A program made the translations under genes and the position numbers. Below, piece after piece: positions 34,472 to 43,298 of a DNA stretch of 64,000 bases. The notes under the pieces were generated by a model. The model ran no database searches and was not told where the DNA came from. It was given only the letters and a program-made list of their open reading frames with translations. Position 1 is the first letter of the stretch. Each line of letters opens with the position of its first letter. This DNA is from an uncultured Phocaeicola sp. (GTDB lineage: Bacteria; Bacteroidota; Bacteroidia; Bacteroidales; Bacteroidaceae): the NCBI GenBank assembly GCA_944321015.1, contig CALUJS010000005.1, positions 1 to 64,000 on the forward strand, in the 5' to 3' direction.

Positions 34472-35405
34472 GGTTGACAGATGTTTGGGTTTTATGGTTT
34501 TCTGACAGGCAGGCCAGCACGAGGCTGTAGTATTTCGAGATGCTCGAATCGCTGCGCGAAGTCACGACCACCGGACAGATTGGGCCTCGCAGCATGCCTG
34601 CCATGTCGGCGTGTGCAAACAGGGTTATGGTTTTATAAAAGGTGTTGCCCGACTCGATGTTGGGGAAAATCAGGATGTCGGCGTTTCCCACTACGGGCGA
34701 TGACATGCCTTTGATGTTGCCGCTGTGGATGTCGCATGCCGTCTTGACGTCCATCGGCCCGTCCATCTGCACGCGTCCGAACTCGCCTTGTATGGCGCAT
34801 TCCTTCAGCACGGCATAGTCGAGCGTGTGGGGGAATTTCTCATTGATTTTCTCGGAGCAGTGCAGCAGGGCGATGCGGGGTTCCTCCACGCCGCAGCTGT
34901 GTGCCGCCTCGGCGGTGTAGCGCACGATGGCCTTGAACTGGGCCAGCGTGGGGCGGGGGATAACGGCCGCGTCGGAGAAAATCAGGAGCTTGGGATATGT
35001 GGGTACGTGGGCCACGGTGACATGCGTCAACACTTCGCCGCGTGGCAGGATGCCGGTCTCCTTGTTCAGCACCGCGTGCAGCAGGTTGTCCGTATTGATG
35101 AGGCCTTTCATCAGCACGTCGGCCTTGCCTTCGCGTACGATTTGCACGGCCAGCACGGCTGCTTCGTCAGGGGTGGGCACCACGAGCACATCCACGTGGG
35201 CGGGATGCTGGTTCTTGATTCGCTCCACCTGAGATGCGTACTGCGGATTTGTGATTAATAAGAACTCGGCGATACCTTCTTCCAATGCGCGAAGAACTGC
35301 ATACTGCGTATGAGGATCGTTCGGGCAAACCACTACAACTCGCTTCCGGCAGGAGAACGATTGTAAGTAGGCGGTCATTTGGGCAAAGTCTTTTATCGGA
35401 TTCAT
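34452..35405 (-). CDS. ptb: Phosphate butyryltransferase
   Basis: Converts acyl-CoA to acyl phosphate, feeding butyrate kinase. The 317-residue protein belongs to the Pta/Ptb family; GLINTDNLLHAVLNKETGI, HVTVAHVPTYPKLLIFSDAA and the C-terminal ILIFPNIESGNTFYKTITLF are Ptb features, and SGNIKGMSSPVVGNAD is in the active-site region. It is translationally coupled to buk. Confidence 0.94.
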   Translation of the reverse strand: MNPIKDFAQMTAYLQSFSCRKRVVVVCPNDPHTQYAVLRALEEGIAEFLLITNPQYASQVERIKNQHPAHVDVLVVPTPDEAAVLAVQIVREGKADVLMKGLINTDNLLHAVLNKETGILPRGEVLTHVTVAHVPTYPKLLIFSDAAVIPRPTLAQFKAIVRYTAEAAHSCGVEEPRIALLHCSEKINEKFPHTLDYAVLKECAIQGEFGRVQMDGPMDVKTACDIHSGNIKGMSSPVVGNADILIFPNIESGNTFYKTITLFAHADMAGMLRGPICPVVVTSRSDSSISKYYSLVLACLSENHKTQTSVNHENICY

Positions 35406-35711
35406 ATATCATATTTTTAGCAAATATGGCAAAAATCCCGATAAGTGCAATAATAATTTGGAGATATTTGTGTCGTTTGTGGTGCTTGGTGTGTCCTTTT
35501 GTCACAAAATCTTTGCTTACGAATCATAAACGGAGGCTCGCCGCATTTCTATTTGAACGATGTAAAACGGGATTTATGCAAGATTGGAAATGAAGAAAGC
35601 GGTAACAGCTTACAATTTATAAGCATGTGGCGCAGGGTGTTAATTTAATAGAAAAGACGGACCGGCGTGTTGCATTTTCCTTTCACGGGCGGGTTGCGGA
35701 CGGATAAAAAG
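35406..35711. other. Gap between clpB and ptb
   Basis: No gene seen. It is AT-rich next to ptb (presumably its promoter, no good consensus found). GGAGGCTCGCC near 35533 faintly resembles half of a 22-bp unit but there is no array. Confidence 0.5.
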
Positions 35712-35762
35712 AAAGCCGCCGGAGGCTTCCCTTTTCTGAACGGGATAAGCCTTCGGTGGCTT
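35712..35762 (-). terminator. Terminator of clpB
   Basis: On the minus strand AAGCCACCGAAGGCTT pairs with AAGCCTCCGGCGGCTT around a 16-base loop, followed by TCTTTTTAT. It is about 22 bases after the clpB stop. Confidence 0.8.
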
Positions 35763-35784
35763 GGTTGCAGTAGTAGTGCGGTTG

Positions 35785-38373
35785 TCAGTTCCTGAAGGTC
35801 AGGCCGTCGGCGGCAGCGTCCACCACGATGGGTTTGCTGCGGTTGACCTCCTGGGCCAGAAGCTTTTTCGACAGGTCGTTGAGCAGATAGCGCTGGATGG
35901 CGCGCTTCACGGGGCGTGCGCCAAACTCCGGGTCGAAGCCTGCTCCGGCAAGGAAGTTGACGGCCTCGTCGGTCAGTCGGAGCGTCACGCCGTTCTCGGC
36001 CAACATCTTCTGTACGCCGCCGATTTGCAGCCGGACAATCTGCCGGATTTGCGCTTCGTTGAGCGGAAGGAACATGATGGTTTCGTCGATGCGGTTGAGG
36101 AACTCCGGACGGATGGTCTTCTTCAGCATGTTCATCACCTCGTTCCTGGTCTCCTCGATGAGCCGGTCGCGGTTCGAGTCGTTCATCTTCTCGAACTGGC
36201 TCTGGATGTAGGCGCTGCCCAAGTTGGAGGTCATGATGATGATGGTGTTCTTGAAGTTCACCGTGCGACCCTTGTTGTCGGTCAGTCGGCCGTCATCGAG
36301 CACCTGCAGCAGGATGTTGAACACGTCGGGATGGGCCTTCTCGATTTCATCGAACAACACCACGCTGTAGGGTTTGCGACGGACGGCTTCGGTCAGCTGT
36401 CCGCCCTCGTCGTAGCCCACATATCCCGGAGGCGCGCCGATGAGTCGCGACACGGAGTGCTTCTCCTGATACTCGCTCATGTCGATGCGGGTCATCAGCG
36501 ACTCGTCGTTGAACAGATATTCGGCAAGGGCCTTGGCCAGTTCGGTCTTGCCCACACCGGTGGTGCCCAGGAAGATGAACGAACCGATGGGGCGGCGCGG
36601 GTCCTGCAATCCGGCACGGCTGCGGCGCACGGCGTCGGCAACGGCCTGTATGGCTTCGTCCTGTCCCACCACGCGTTTGTGCAGCTCGTCCTCGAGGTTG
36701 AGCAGTTTCTCGCGCTCGCTTTGCAGCATCTTGCTCACGGGGATACCCGTCCAGCGCGATACGACGTCGGCGATGTCTTCCGCCGTTACTTCCTCTTTTA
36801 TCATGGCGTTGTCGCCCTGCTTGGTGCGGAGTTGCTCCTGAATGGACTTGATTTCGTCCTCCAGCTGGCGGAGCTTGCCGTAGCGTATCTCGGCCACCTT
36901 GCCGTAGTCGCCCTCGCGTTCGGCGCGGTCGGCTTCAAACTTCAGTTGCTCAATCTGCTGCTTGTTCTGCTGGATGCGGTTCACCAGTTCCTTTTCGCTC
37001 TGCCACTTGGCGCGGTAGGAAGTGTCCTGCTCCTTCAGCTCGGCAATCTCCTTGTTGAGTTGGGCCAGCTTTTCCTCGTCCTTTTCGCGCTTGATGGCTT
37101 CGCGTTCAATCTCCAGTTGCTTCAACCGGCGCTCTATTTCGTCCAGTTCTTCCGGCAGCGAGTCGCGCTCCATGCGGAGTTTGGCTGCCGCTTCGTCCAT
37201 CAGGTCGATGGCCTTGTCGGGCAGGAAGCGTTCGGTGATGTAGCGGTTGCTCAGTTCCACGGCGGCGATGATGGCTTCGTCCTTGATACGCACCTGATGG
37301 TGGTTCTCGTAGCGTTCCTTCAGTCCGCGCAGGATGGAGATGGAGCTGGCTATGTCCGGCTCGTCCACCATGACGGTCTGGAAACGGCGTTCGAGGGCCT
37401 TGTCTTTCTCGAAATATTTCTGATATTCGTCCAAGGTCGTTGCGCCGATGCTGCGCAGTTCGCCACGGGCCAGGGCGGGCTTCAGGATGTTGGCGGCGTC
37501 CATGGCGCCTTCGCCTTTTCCGGCTCCGACCAGCGTGTGAATCTCGTCAATGAAGAGGATGATGTTCCCCTCGGACTGCTTCACCTCGTTGATGACCGAT
37601 TTCAGACGCTCCTCGAATTCGCCCTTGTATTTCGCGCCTGCAATCAGCGCGCCCATGTCGAGCGAATAGAGTTGCTTGTTCTTCAGGTTCTCGGGCACGT
37701 CGCCGCGCAGGATGCGCTGGGCCAGACCCTCGACGATGGCCGTCTTTCCCGTGCCCGGCTCACCTATTAATATAGGATTGTTTTTCGTGCGTCGGCTCAG
37801 AATCTGCAACACGCGGCGGATTTCCTCGTCGCGGCCGATGACCGGGTCGAGCTTGCCCGTTCGCGCGGCTTCGATGAGGTTGATGGCATACTTGTTCAGC
37901 GACTGATAGGTGTCTTCGCTCGATTGCGACGTCACCTTCTGTCCCTGCCGCAGTTCGGTGATGGCGGCGCGTAGTTCGTTGTCGGTCATTCCGGCATCCT
38001 TCAGCACGGTCGACACGTTGCTTTTTACGTTGAGCAGCGCGAGGATGATGGCTTCCAGCGACACATATTCGTCGCCCAGTTCCTTGCCCGTCTCCACCGC
38101 TTTTTGCAACACCTCGTTGGCTTCACGGCTCAGGTAGGGTTCTCCGCCCTGCACCTTGGGCAGCGAGGCAATCATCTTGTCGATGGAGCTCTGTATCTGG
38201 CGGTCGTTGACGCCGAGCTTCTGGAAGAGGAAGTTCGTCACGTTTTCGCCCACCTTCATTACGCCTGCCAGCAGGTGTTCCGGCTCGATGGCTTGTTGAC
38301 CCATGCCTTGTGCCAGATTCACCGCTTGCTGCACGGCTTCTTGCGATTTGATGGTAAAGTTGTTGAAATTCAT
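35785..38373 (-). CDS. clpB: Disaggregase ClpB (Hsp100)
   Basis: Hexameric AAA+ chaperone that pulls proteins out of aggregates with DnaK. The 862-residue protein starts at the ATG at 38373 ([17 protein letters not shown]) with GGAGA 8 bases upstream. It has the N-domain, AAA1 with [15 protein letters not shown], the coiled-coil M-domain (about residues 400-520, [17 protein letters not shown]), and AAA2 with [15 protein letters not shown] and the pore loop GYVGYDEGG. Its upstream region shares a motif with dnaK, which fits joint stress control. Confidence 0.98.
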   Translation of the reverse strand: MNFNNFTIKSQEAVQQAVNLAQGMGQQAIEPEHLLAGVMKVGENVTNFLFQKLGVNDRQIQSSIDKMIASLPKVQGGEPYLSREANEVLQKAVETGKELGDEYVSLEAIILALLNVKSNVSTVLKDAGMTDNELRAAITELRQGQKVTSQSSEDTYQSLNKYAINLIEAARTGKLDPVIGRDEEIRRVLQILSRRTKNNPILIGEPGTGKTAIVEGLAQRILRGDVPENLKNKQLYSLDMGALIAGAKYKGEFEERLKSVINEVKQSEGNIILFIDEIHTLVGAGKGEGAMDAANILKPALARGELRSIGATTLDEYQKYFEKDKALERRFQTVMVDEPDIASSISILRGLKERYENHHQVRIKDEAIIAAVELSNRYITERFLPDKAIDLMDEAAAKLRMERDSLPEELDEIERRLKQLEIEREAIKREKDEEKLAQLNKEIAELKEQDTSYRAKWQSEKELVNRIQQNKQQIEQLKFEADRAEREGDYGKVAEIRYGKLRQLEDEIKSIQEQLRTKQGDNAMIKEEVTAEDIADVVSRWTGIPVSKMLQSEREKLLNLEDELHKRVVGQDEAIQAVADAVRRSRAGLQDPRRPIGSFIFLGTTGVGKTELAKALAEYLFNDESLMTRIDMSEYQEKHSVSRLIGAPPGYVGYDEGGQLTEAVRRKPYSVVLFDEIEKAHPDVFNILLQVLDDGRLTDNKGRTVNFKNTIIIMTSNLGSAYIQSQFEKMNDSNRDRLIEETRNEVMNMLKKTIRPEFLNRIDETIMFLPLNEAQIRQIVRLQIGGVQKMLAENGVTLRLTDEAVNFLAGAGFDPEFGARPVKRAIQRYLLNDLSKKLLAQEVNRSKPIVVDAAADGLTFRN

Positions 38374-38451
38374 ATTGATGTCTCCTTTCTTGTCTTTGTT
38401 TTTTTGAATCCGAAACTTATACATCAAACCTTTTGCCAAACGGGTGCATAT

Positions 38452-38469
38452 GACAGAATGTCATGCAAA
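38452..38469 (-). promoter_or_regulatory. Candidate heat-shock element upstream of clpB
   Basis: On the minus strand TTTGCATGACATTCTGTC, 79-96 bases upstream of the start, identical at 14 of 18 positions to the dnaK site at 1435-1452. It overlaps an imperfect palindrome, TGCATATGACA..TGTCATGCA, on the plus strand. CCCGTTTG lies about 21 bases further downstream. Confidence 0.35.
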
Positions 38470-38535
38470 TATTATCCTCTGACTGCAAAAGTGACATCTG
38501 CCGACCGGGCCGGATGTGCCTTTATAACAGATGGC

Positions 38536-38657
38536 CCGCGAGCGTCCATATTCCGGCCCGTGAGCGTCCATATTCCGGCCCGTGAGCGTCCATATGGCGG
38601 CTTGTGAGCGCACATATCACGGCCCGCAAGCGGACATATCCCCGCTCGGACGCGGCG
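38536..38657. repeat. 22-bp palindromic tandem repeat array, locus 7
   Basis: Five consecutive 22-base units; the first two read GCGAGCGTCCATATTCCGG and GTGAGCGTCCATATTCCGG and are almost identical. It ends CCGCTCGGACGCGGCGAT. It lies in the divergent gap between clpB and recF. Confidence 0.92.
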
Positions 38658-38739
38658 ATACGGACGGGTAAAACGCCGGAAGTCCCGCCGGGGAATCATC
38701 TTCTTTGCCGGCGGATTTCCGGAATCGGGATTTAAGCCT

Positions 38740-38747
38740 TAACTTTG
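38740..38747 (+). promoter_or_regulatory. -7 box of recF
   Basis: TAACTTTG, ending 5 bases before the recF ATG, so the leader would be very short. TTTG at 38704 is too far for a normal -33 box. Confidence 0.4.
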
Positions 38748-38752
38748 CGCTC

Positions 38753-39871
38753 ATGATATTGAAACGCATATCCATAATCAACTATAAGAATCTGGAACAG
38801 GTGGAGCTGGACTGTTCGCCGAAGATTAACTGCTTTATCGGCCGGAACGGCATGGGCAAGACGAACCTGCTGGACGCCATCTATTACCTGTCGTTCTGTA
38901 AAAGCGCGTCGAATCCGGTCGACTCGCAGAACATCCGTCACGGCGAGGAATTTTTTGTCGTCCAAGGCTTCTATGAGCAGGACGACGGTTCGCCCGAGGA
39001 AATCTATTGCGGCCTGAAGCGCCGGCAAAAGAAGCAGTTCAAGCGCAACAAGAAAGAATATCCCCGCCTGGCCGACCACATCGGCTTCATTCCCCTCATC
39101 ATGGTGTCGCCTTCCGATGCCGGGTTGATAGCGGGCGGGAGCGAGGAGCGGCGCCGCTTCATGGATGTGGCCATTTCGCAGTACGACCGCGAGTATCTGG
39201 AGGCGTTGATGCGCTATAACAAGGCGTTGACCCAGCGCAACGTGTTGCTGAAGCAGGAGGAGGAGCCCGACGCGGAGCTGATGGACGTGTGGGAGGAGGC
39301 GATGGCCGAGGCCGGCGAGGCGGTCTATCGCAAGCGCGAGGCGTTTGTCCGTGAGTTCATCCCCATCTTTCGTTCCTACTATGCCTATATTTCGCAGGAT
39401 AGCGAACGGGTGGAGCTGACCTACCGCTCGCATGCCCAGCGGGGGGCGTTGCTCGATGTCATCCGCGAAAGCCGCGCTAAGGATCGCATCATGGGCTATT
39501 CGCTCCACGGCGTCCACAAGGACGACCTGGAGATGCAGCTGGGCGATTTTCCCATCAAACGCGAGGGGTCGCAGGGGCAGAACAAGACCTATCTGGTGGC
39601 CCTGAAGCTGGCCCAGTTTGACTTCCTGAAACGCACGGGAAGCGGCACTTGTCCCATTCTGTTGCTCGACGATATATTTGACAAGCTGGATGCTTCGCGC
39701 GTGGAGCAGATTGTGAAGCTCGTGGCGGGCGACAACTTCGGCCAGATATTCATCACCGATACCAACCGCGACCATCTGGACAAGATTCTGAGAAAGACGG
39801 AAGGCGCTTACCGGCTGTTTGCCGTGGATTGCGGCACCGTGACGCCTTATGACGAGGAGGGGAACGCATGA
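38753..39871 (+). CDS. recF: DNA replication and repair protein RecF
   Basis: SMC-like ATPase that loads RecA at single-strand gaps together with RecO and RecR. The 372-residue protein starts at MILKRISIINYKNLEQV (ATG 38753). Walker A is IGRNGMGKTNLLDAIYYL (near residue 30), then SEERRRFMDVAISQYD, the signature GSQGQNKTYLVALKLAQ and Walker B ILLLDDIFDKLD. It overlaps the DUF721 gene by 4 bases. Confidence 0.96.
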   Translation: MILKRISIINYKNLEQVELDCSPKINCFIGRNGMGKTNLLDAIYYLSFCKSASNPVDSQNIRHGEEFFVVQGFYEQDDGSPEEIYCGLKRRQKKQFKRNKKEYPRLADHIGFIPLIMVSPSDAGLIAGGSEERRRFMDVAISQYDREYLEALMRYNKALTQRNVLLKQEEEPDAELMDVWEEAMAEAGEAVYRKREAFVREFIPIFRSYYAYISQDSERVELTYRSHAQRGALLDVIRESRAKDRIMGYSLHGVHKDDLEMQLGDFPIKREGSQGQNKTYLVALKLAQFDFLKRTGSGTCPILLLDDIFDKLDASRVEQIVKLVAGDNFGQIFITDTNRDHLDKILRKTEGAYRLFAVDCGTVTPYDEEGNA

Positions 39872-40158
39872 AAAGGAACGATGCGGAACAGATTGGCACG
39901 CTCGTCAGACAGTTCCTGCGCATGGGAGGGCTGGAGTCGCCGCTGAACGAGCATCGCCTGATTCAGGGTTGGAAAGAAGTGCTCGGCCCGCATGTGGCTG
40001 CCTGCACGGGCGACCTGTTTATCAAGAACCAGACTCTCTACGTGCATGTCACCTCGCCCGCTCTCCGTCAGGAGCTGTCCATGGCTCGCGAGCAGATAAA
40101 AAACAGCCTGAACCGCCACGTGGGGGCTCAGGTCATTGTGGACATAGTCTTTCGCTGA
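39868..40158 (+). CDS. DUF721 (DciA-like) protein
   Basis: A 96-residue protein of the DUF721 family. Visible features are IGTLVRQFLRMGGLESPLNE, LIQGWKEVLGPHVAACT, LFIKNQTLYVHVTSPALRQE and a final VIVDIVFR. Some DUF721 relatives (DciA) load the replicative helicase in bacteria, but I do not claim that here. It is coupled to recF by an ATGA overlap. Confidence 0.88.
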   Translation: MKRNDAEQIGTLVRQFLRMGGLESPLNEHRLIQGWKEVLGPHVAACTGDLFIKNQTLYVHVTSPALRQELSMAREQIKNSLNRHVGAQVIVDIVFR

Positions 40159-40166
40159 GGCCCGCC

Positions 40167-40727
40167 TCAACAATCGGCCCCCAGCAGCCAGCCGCTTTCG
40201 GTAAGCACGGCATTCATGCGCCTGTCGAACGCTTCGCAGGGAATGTGCGGGCTGACCTGGAAGTCAAAGCATATACCTATATTATAAGTAGCGAGCTTGG
40301 GCAGCAGGCGGTCGTAGTATCCTTTTCCCCGTCCCAGACGGTTCCCCTCGGCATCAAACGACACGCCGGGCACCAAAGCCAGTTCGATGGTGTCATAACG
40401 GGTGAACAGTTCGCCGCCGGGTTCCTCTATGTGGTAGGCGCCCGTGTGCAGGTCGTGCCGTCCGGTGTAGCGTCTCAGTTCCAGGTCGTCTCCTTTTACG
40501 ACGGGCAGCAGGATGTTCTTTTTGTCCTTCCATCGCTCCACGAAGTCATGTGTTGCCACTTCGTCCGGCAGGGAATAGTAACACAATATGGTGCGTGCTT
40601 CCCGGAAGCGCGGCGACTGTTCCAGCCGGGCAAACAGTCGGTCGGATGCGGCTGAAAGGCTCGATGCATCCATCGAGCCTTTCAGCTGTGCAATGTGTTT
40701 GCGCAATGCTTTCTTTTCTTCCATCAT
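40167..40727 (-). CDS. 5-formyltetrahydrofolate cyclo-ligase
   Basis: ATP-dependent conversion of 5-formyl-THF to 5,10-methenyl-THF. I take the start at the ATG at 40727, giving 186 residues (MMEEKKALRKHIAQLKG); it overlaps the ctpA stop (ATGA). The family motif is GNRLGRGKGYYDRLLPK, and ALVPGVSFDAEGN precedes it. It ends 8 bases from the DUF721 stop, convergent. Confidence 0.94.
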   Translation of the reverse strand: MMEEKKALRKHIAQLKGSMDASSLSAASDRLFARLEQSPRFREARTILCYYSLPDEVATHDFVERWKDKKNILLPVVKGDDLELRRYTGRHDLHTGAYHIEEPGGELFTRYDTIELALVPGVSFDAEGNRLGRGKGYYDRLLPKLATYNIGICFDFQVSPHIPCEAFDRRMNAVLTESGWLLGADC

Positions 40728-42379
40728 TCTGTTTCCGTTTGTTCGTCGGGTTGCGGAGCCTGCGGAAAGGCCTCTCCCTTTTCCAACACCTCGATGGCCT
40801 TGGCCACCGTCGGATCGGTTTCGTTCAGATATTGCACATAGTCGCCGAAATCGAGCGCATAGTTGACGATGCTTCCGATTACGAGTTCCTCCAGCAGGGA
40901 ATAGGATTTGCGAATCATCAGGTTGCGCCGTTTGATGCCGCGGGTTTCCGCGAATCGTACGAACTTCTCCACCAGATTCTGTCGTTTCAGATAAGCCACG
41001 AGCGAAGCCTGATCCTTGAACTCTTCCAGCTTCCGGCGGTTCTTGTCGGTGTATTGGAAGCCGAACTCGATGTACACGCCACGGTTCACGCATGTCATGT
41101 AGTAGGAAGTGTATCCGGTCGTGTCTTGCGGTACGAAATAGTCCGGCATGATGCCTCCGCCCCCGTAGACGGTGCGGCCCAGCATGGTGTGATATACTTC
41201 TTTGGTGTTTTGTTTGATGCTGTCTTCCGAAAAGAATTCTCCGTGGTTGAACCGGTTTACGATGTCATATTCGTATTCCATGCCTTCGCCGCGCGTGTAG
41301 GGTTTTTGGATGCAGCGTCCCGACGGGGTGTAATAGCGTGCTATGGTGAGGCGCATGGAAGAACCATCGCGGAAGTCGATGGGTTGCTGCACGAGTCCTT
41401 TGCCGAATGTGCGGCGACCCACAATCACGCCGCGGTCGTTGTCCTGAATGGCGCCGGCGAAGATTTCGCTGGCCGATGCTGAAATCTCGTCGGTCAGGAG
41501 CACGATGGGTGTCTCTTGATTCGTGCCGCGTCCGTCCGAGCGGAATTCCTCGCGTGGAGCCTTGCGTCCTTCGGTATAGACAATCAGGCTGTTTCGCGGC
41601 AGGAACTCATTGATGATGTTCACGGCTGCTCCCAAGTAGCCTCCCGTGTTTCCGCGCAAGTCGATGACCAGATTGTCGCATCCCTGTTGTTGCAGGGTGG
41701 CAATGGCTATCATCACTTCGGCATAAGTGGTTTCGGCAAACTTGTTGATTTTGATGTAGCCGATGCTGTCGGTCAGCATGTAATACGTGTCGACGCTCTT
41801 TACCGGAATGTCGCCGCGCACCACGGTGAAATCCAGCTGTTCCTTCACTCCGGGCCGATAGACGCCTAGTTTCACGCTGGTGCCTTTTTCGCCTTTCAGT
41901 TTCTGCTGGGCTGTGTTGCTGGTCACCATTTTTCCGACGAAGGTCGAGTCGTCAACCGCAATAATGCGGTCTCCGGGCATCAGGCCCACCTTCTCCGAAG
42001 GTCCGCCTTTTATCACACTGTTGATGCAGATGGTGTCTTTCTGTATGGAGAATGACACGCCGATGCCGCTGAAGTGTCCTTTTAAGTCGGCGTTGCTGGC
42101 TTCAACGTCTTTTGCCGATATGTACATGGAGTGGGGGTCCAGTTCGGCCAGTATTTGAGGCATGGCTTTCTCTACGAGGTCGCCCATGCTGACCGAGTCC
42201 ACATACTTGTCGTCAATGATGCGCAGCAGGTCGTTCAGTTTGTTCGACGATGTGTTGATGATATTCAGCCGGTTGCCCGAAAAATGGTTGGCATAGAACG
42301 TGCCGATAAGCACGCCTACGACGATGCTGACGGCAATAATGATGGGGATGAAGCGCGAGGTTTTATTGTTTTCACTCAT
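40724..42379 (-). CDS. S41 family C-terminal processing peptidase (CtpA-like)
   Basis: Periplasmic serine protease, 551 residues, with an N-terminal membrane anchor (IPIIIAVSIVVGVLIGTFYA). A PDZ domain follows (SVKLGVYRPGV, PGDRIIAVDDSTFVG), then the catalytic core VIDLRGNTGGYLGAAVNI, the Ser in DEISASASEIFAGA and the Lys in GRRTFGKGLVQ. It probably processes or degrades envelope proteins. It overlaps the cyclo-ligase start and lies 5 bases from the dCMP deaminase gene. Confidence 0.95.
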   Translation of the reverse strand: MSENNKTSRFIPIIIAVSIVVGVLIGTFYANHFSGNRLNIINTSSNKLNDLLRIIDDKYVDSVSMGDLVEKAMPQILAELDPHSMYISAKDVEASNADLKGHFSGIGVSFSIQKDTICINSVIKGGPSEKVGLMPGDRIIAVDDSTFVGKMVTSNTAQQKLKGEKGTSVKLGVYRPGVKEQLDFTVVRGDIPVKSVDTYYMLTDSIGYIKINKFAETTYAEVMIAIATLQQQGCDNLVIDLRGNTGGYLGAAVNIINEFLPRNSLIVYTEGRKAPREEFRSDGRGTNQETPIVLLTDEISASASEIFAGAIQDNDRGVIVGRRTFGKGLVQQPIDFRDGSSMRLTIARYYTPSGRCIQKPYTRGEGMEYEYDIVNRFNHGEFFSEDSIKQNTKEVYHTMLGRTVYGGGGIMPDYFVPQDTTGYTSYYMTCVNRGVYIEFGFQYTDKNRRKLEEFKDQASLVAYLKRQNLVEKFVRFAETRGIKRRNLMIRKSYSLLEELVIGSIVNYALDFGDYVQYLNETDPTVAKAIEVLEKGEAFPQAPQPDEQTETE

Positions 42380-42384
42380 ATGTC

Positions 42385-42819
42385 TTATTCTTTAGGGTTC
42401 ACATATACAACTTCGATTCCTGCTTTGCGTAGCAGGTCAAGCCCGTCTTCCAAACGATATTTTTCGGAATAGACCACGCGTCGGATGCCGGCTTGGATTA
42501 TCAGTTTGGCACATTCGATGCAAGGCGACGCCGTGACGTACATCGTGGCCCCCTCGCTGCTGTTGTTTGAGCGGGCAATCTTGGTGATGGCATTGGCTTC
42601 GGCATGGAGGACATAAGGCTTGGTTACGTTGTTCTCGTCTTCGCAAATGTTCTCGAATCCCGACGGTGTGCCATTGTATCCGTCGGAGATTATCATTTTA
42701 TCTTTCACTATCAAGGCTCCCACTTGTCTGCGTTTGCAGTAGGAGTTTTCCGCCCATATGGTTGCCATCCGTATGTAGCGTTTGTCCAGCTCTTGCTGCT
42801 TTATTTCTTCGTGCATCAT
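42385..42819 (-). CDS. dCMP/cytidine deaminase family protein
   Basis: Zinc-dependent deaminase of 144 residues, probably converting dCMP to dUMP for thymidylate synthesis. The HAEANAI motif (zinc His and catalytic Glu) and SPCIECAKLIIQAGIRRVVY with two zinc cysteines are clear. The NSYCKRRQVGALIVKDKMI region and SDGYNGTPSGFENI are dCMP-deaminase-like. It precedes ctpA after 5 bases. Confidence 0.93.
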   Translation of the reverse strand: MMHEEIKQQELDKRYIRMATIWAENSYCKRRQVGALIVKDKMIISDGYNGTPSGFENICEDENNVTKPYVLHAEANAITKIARSNNSSEGATMYVTASPCIECAKLIIQAGIRRVVYSEKYRLEDGLDLLRKAGIEVVYVNPKE

Positions 42820-42837
42820 GATTATTGCGTTCTTAAG

Positions 42838-43290
42838 TTATTCATCGGAATCGAACAAGACCGATGTGCCTTCCTTCGTATAGATGCGCAGGAAAGTGTA
42901 GCTTCCTTCATAGCGCACGGCGTCTTCCAGCACTTTTATCAGCATGATACTGATGGGGTCGGTACCGGAGGTTCCCGTGTCCATCGTGAAGCGGATGCTT
43001 TGGCTTTTTCCGTCGACCGACCATCGTCCGCTGAAGACGCAATCGCCAGCCTGCGCATTAAATGTTTCCGGCGTGAAGGCTATGCGGTAGTTGCCGGGGT
43101 TATTGAGTATTTCCTTGTGTTGTTCTTCATCTAGGGCGGGAGTTTTCCCGTCTGCCTCAAACAGATTGGTGACATACCATGTGCGTTCGATGAAGATGCC
43201 GTTGATGTCGTCCTCGTTGTTGCATCCGGCAAACAGCGAGAGCATCAGGCAGCACAGCGATAATTTAAGTAAGGTTTCCAGTCGTTTCAT
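42838..43290 (-). CDS. DUF4847 lipoprotein
   Basis: A 150-residue lipoprotein of unknown function. The signal ends in lipobox LFAGC (Cys at about residue 23), followed by NNEDDING. The mature part fits my memory of DUF4847: GIFIERTWYVTNLFEADGK, NYRIAFTPETFNAQ and FSGRWSVDGKSQSIRF. It sits upstream of the deaminase gene (18-base gap) and downstream of the M3 peptidase gene (8 bases). Confidence 0.78.
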   Translation of the reverse strand: MKRLETLLKLSLCCLMLSLFAGCNNEDDINGIFIERTWYVTNLFEADGKTPALDEEQHKEILNNPGNYRIAFTPETFNAQAGDCVFSGRWSVDGKSQSIRFTMDTGTSGTDPISIMLIKVLEDAVRYEGSYTFLRIYTKEGTSVLFDSDE

Positions 43291-43298
43291 TTCTTGTC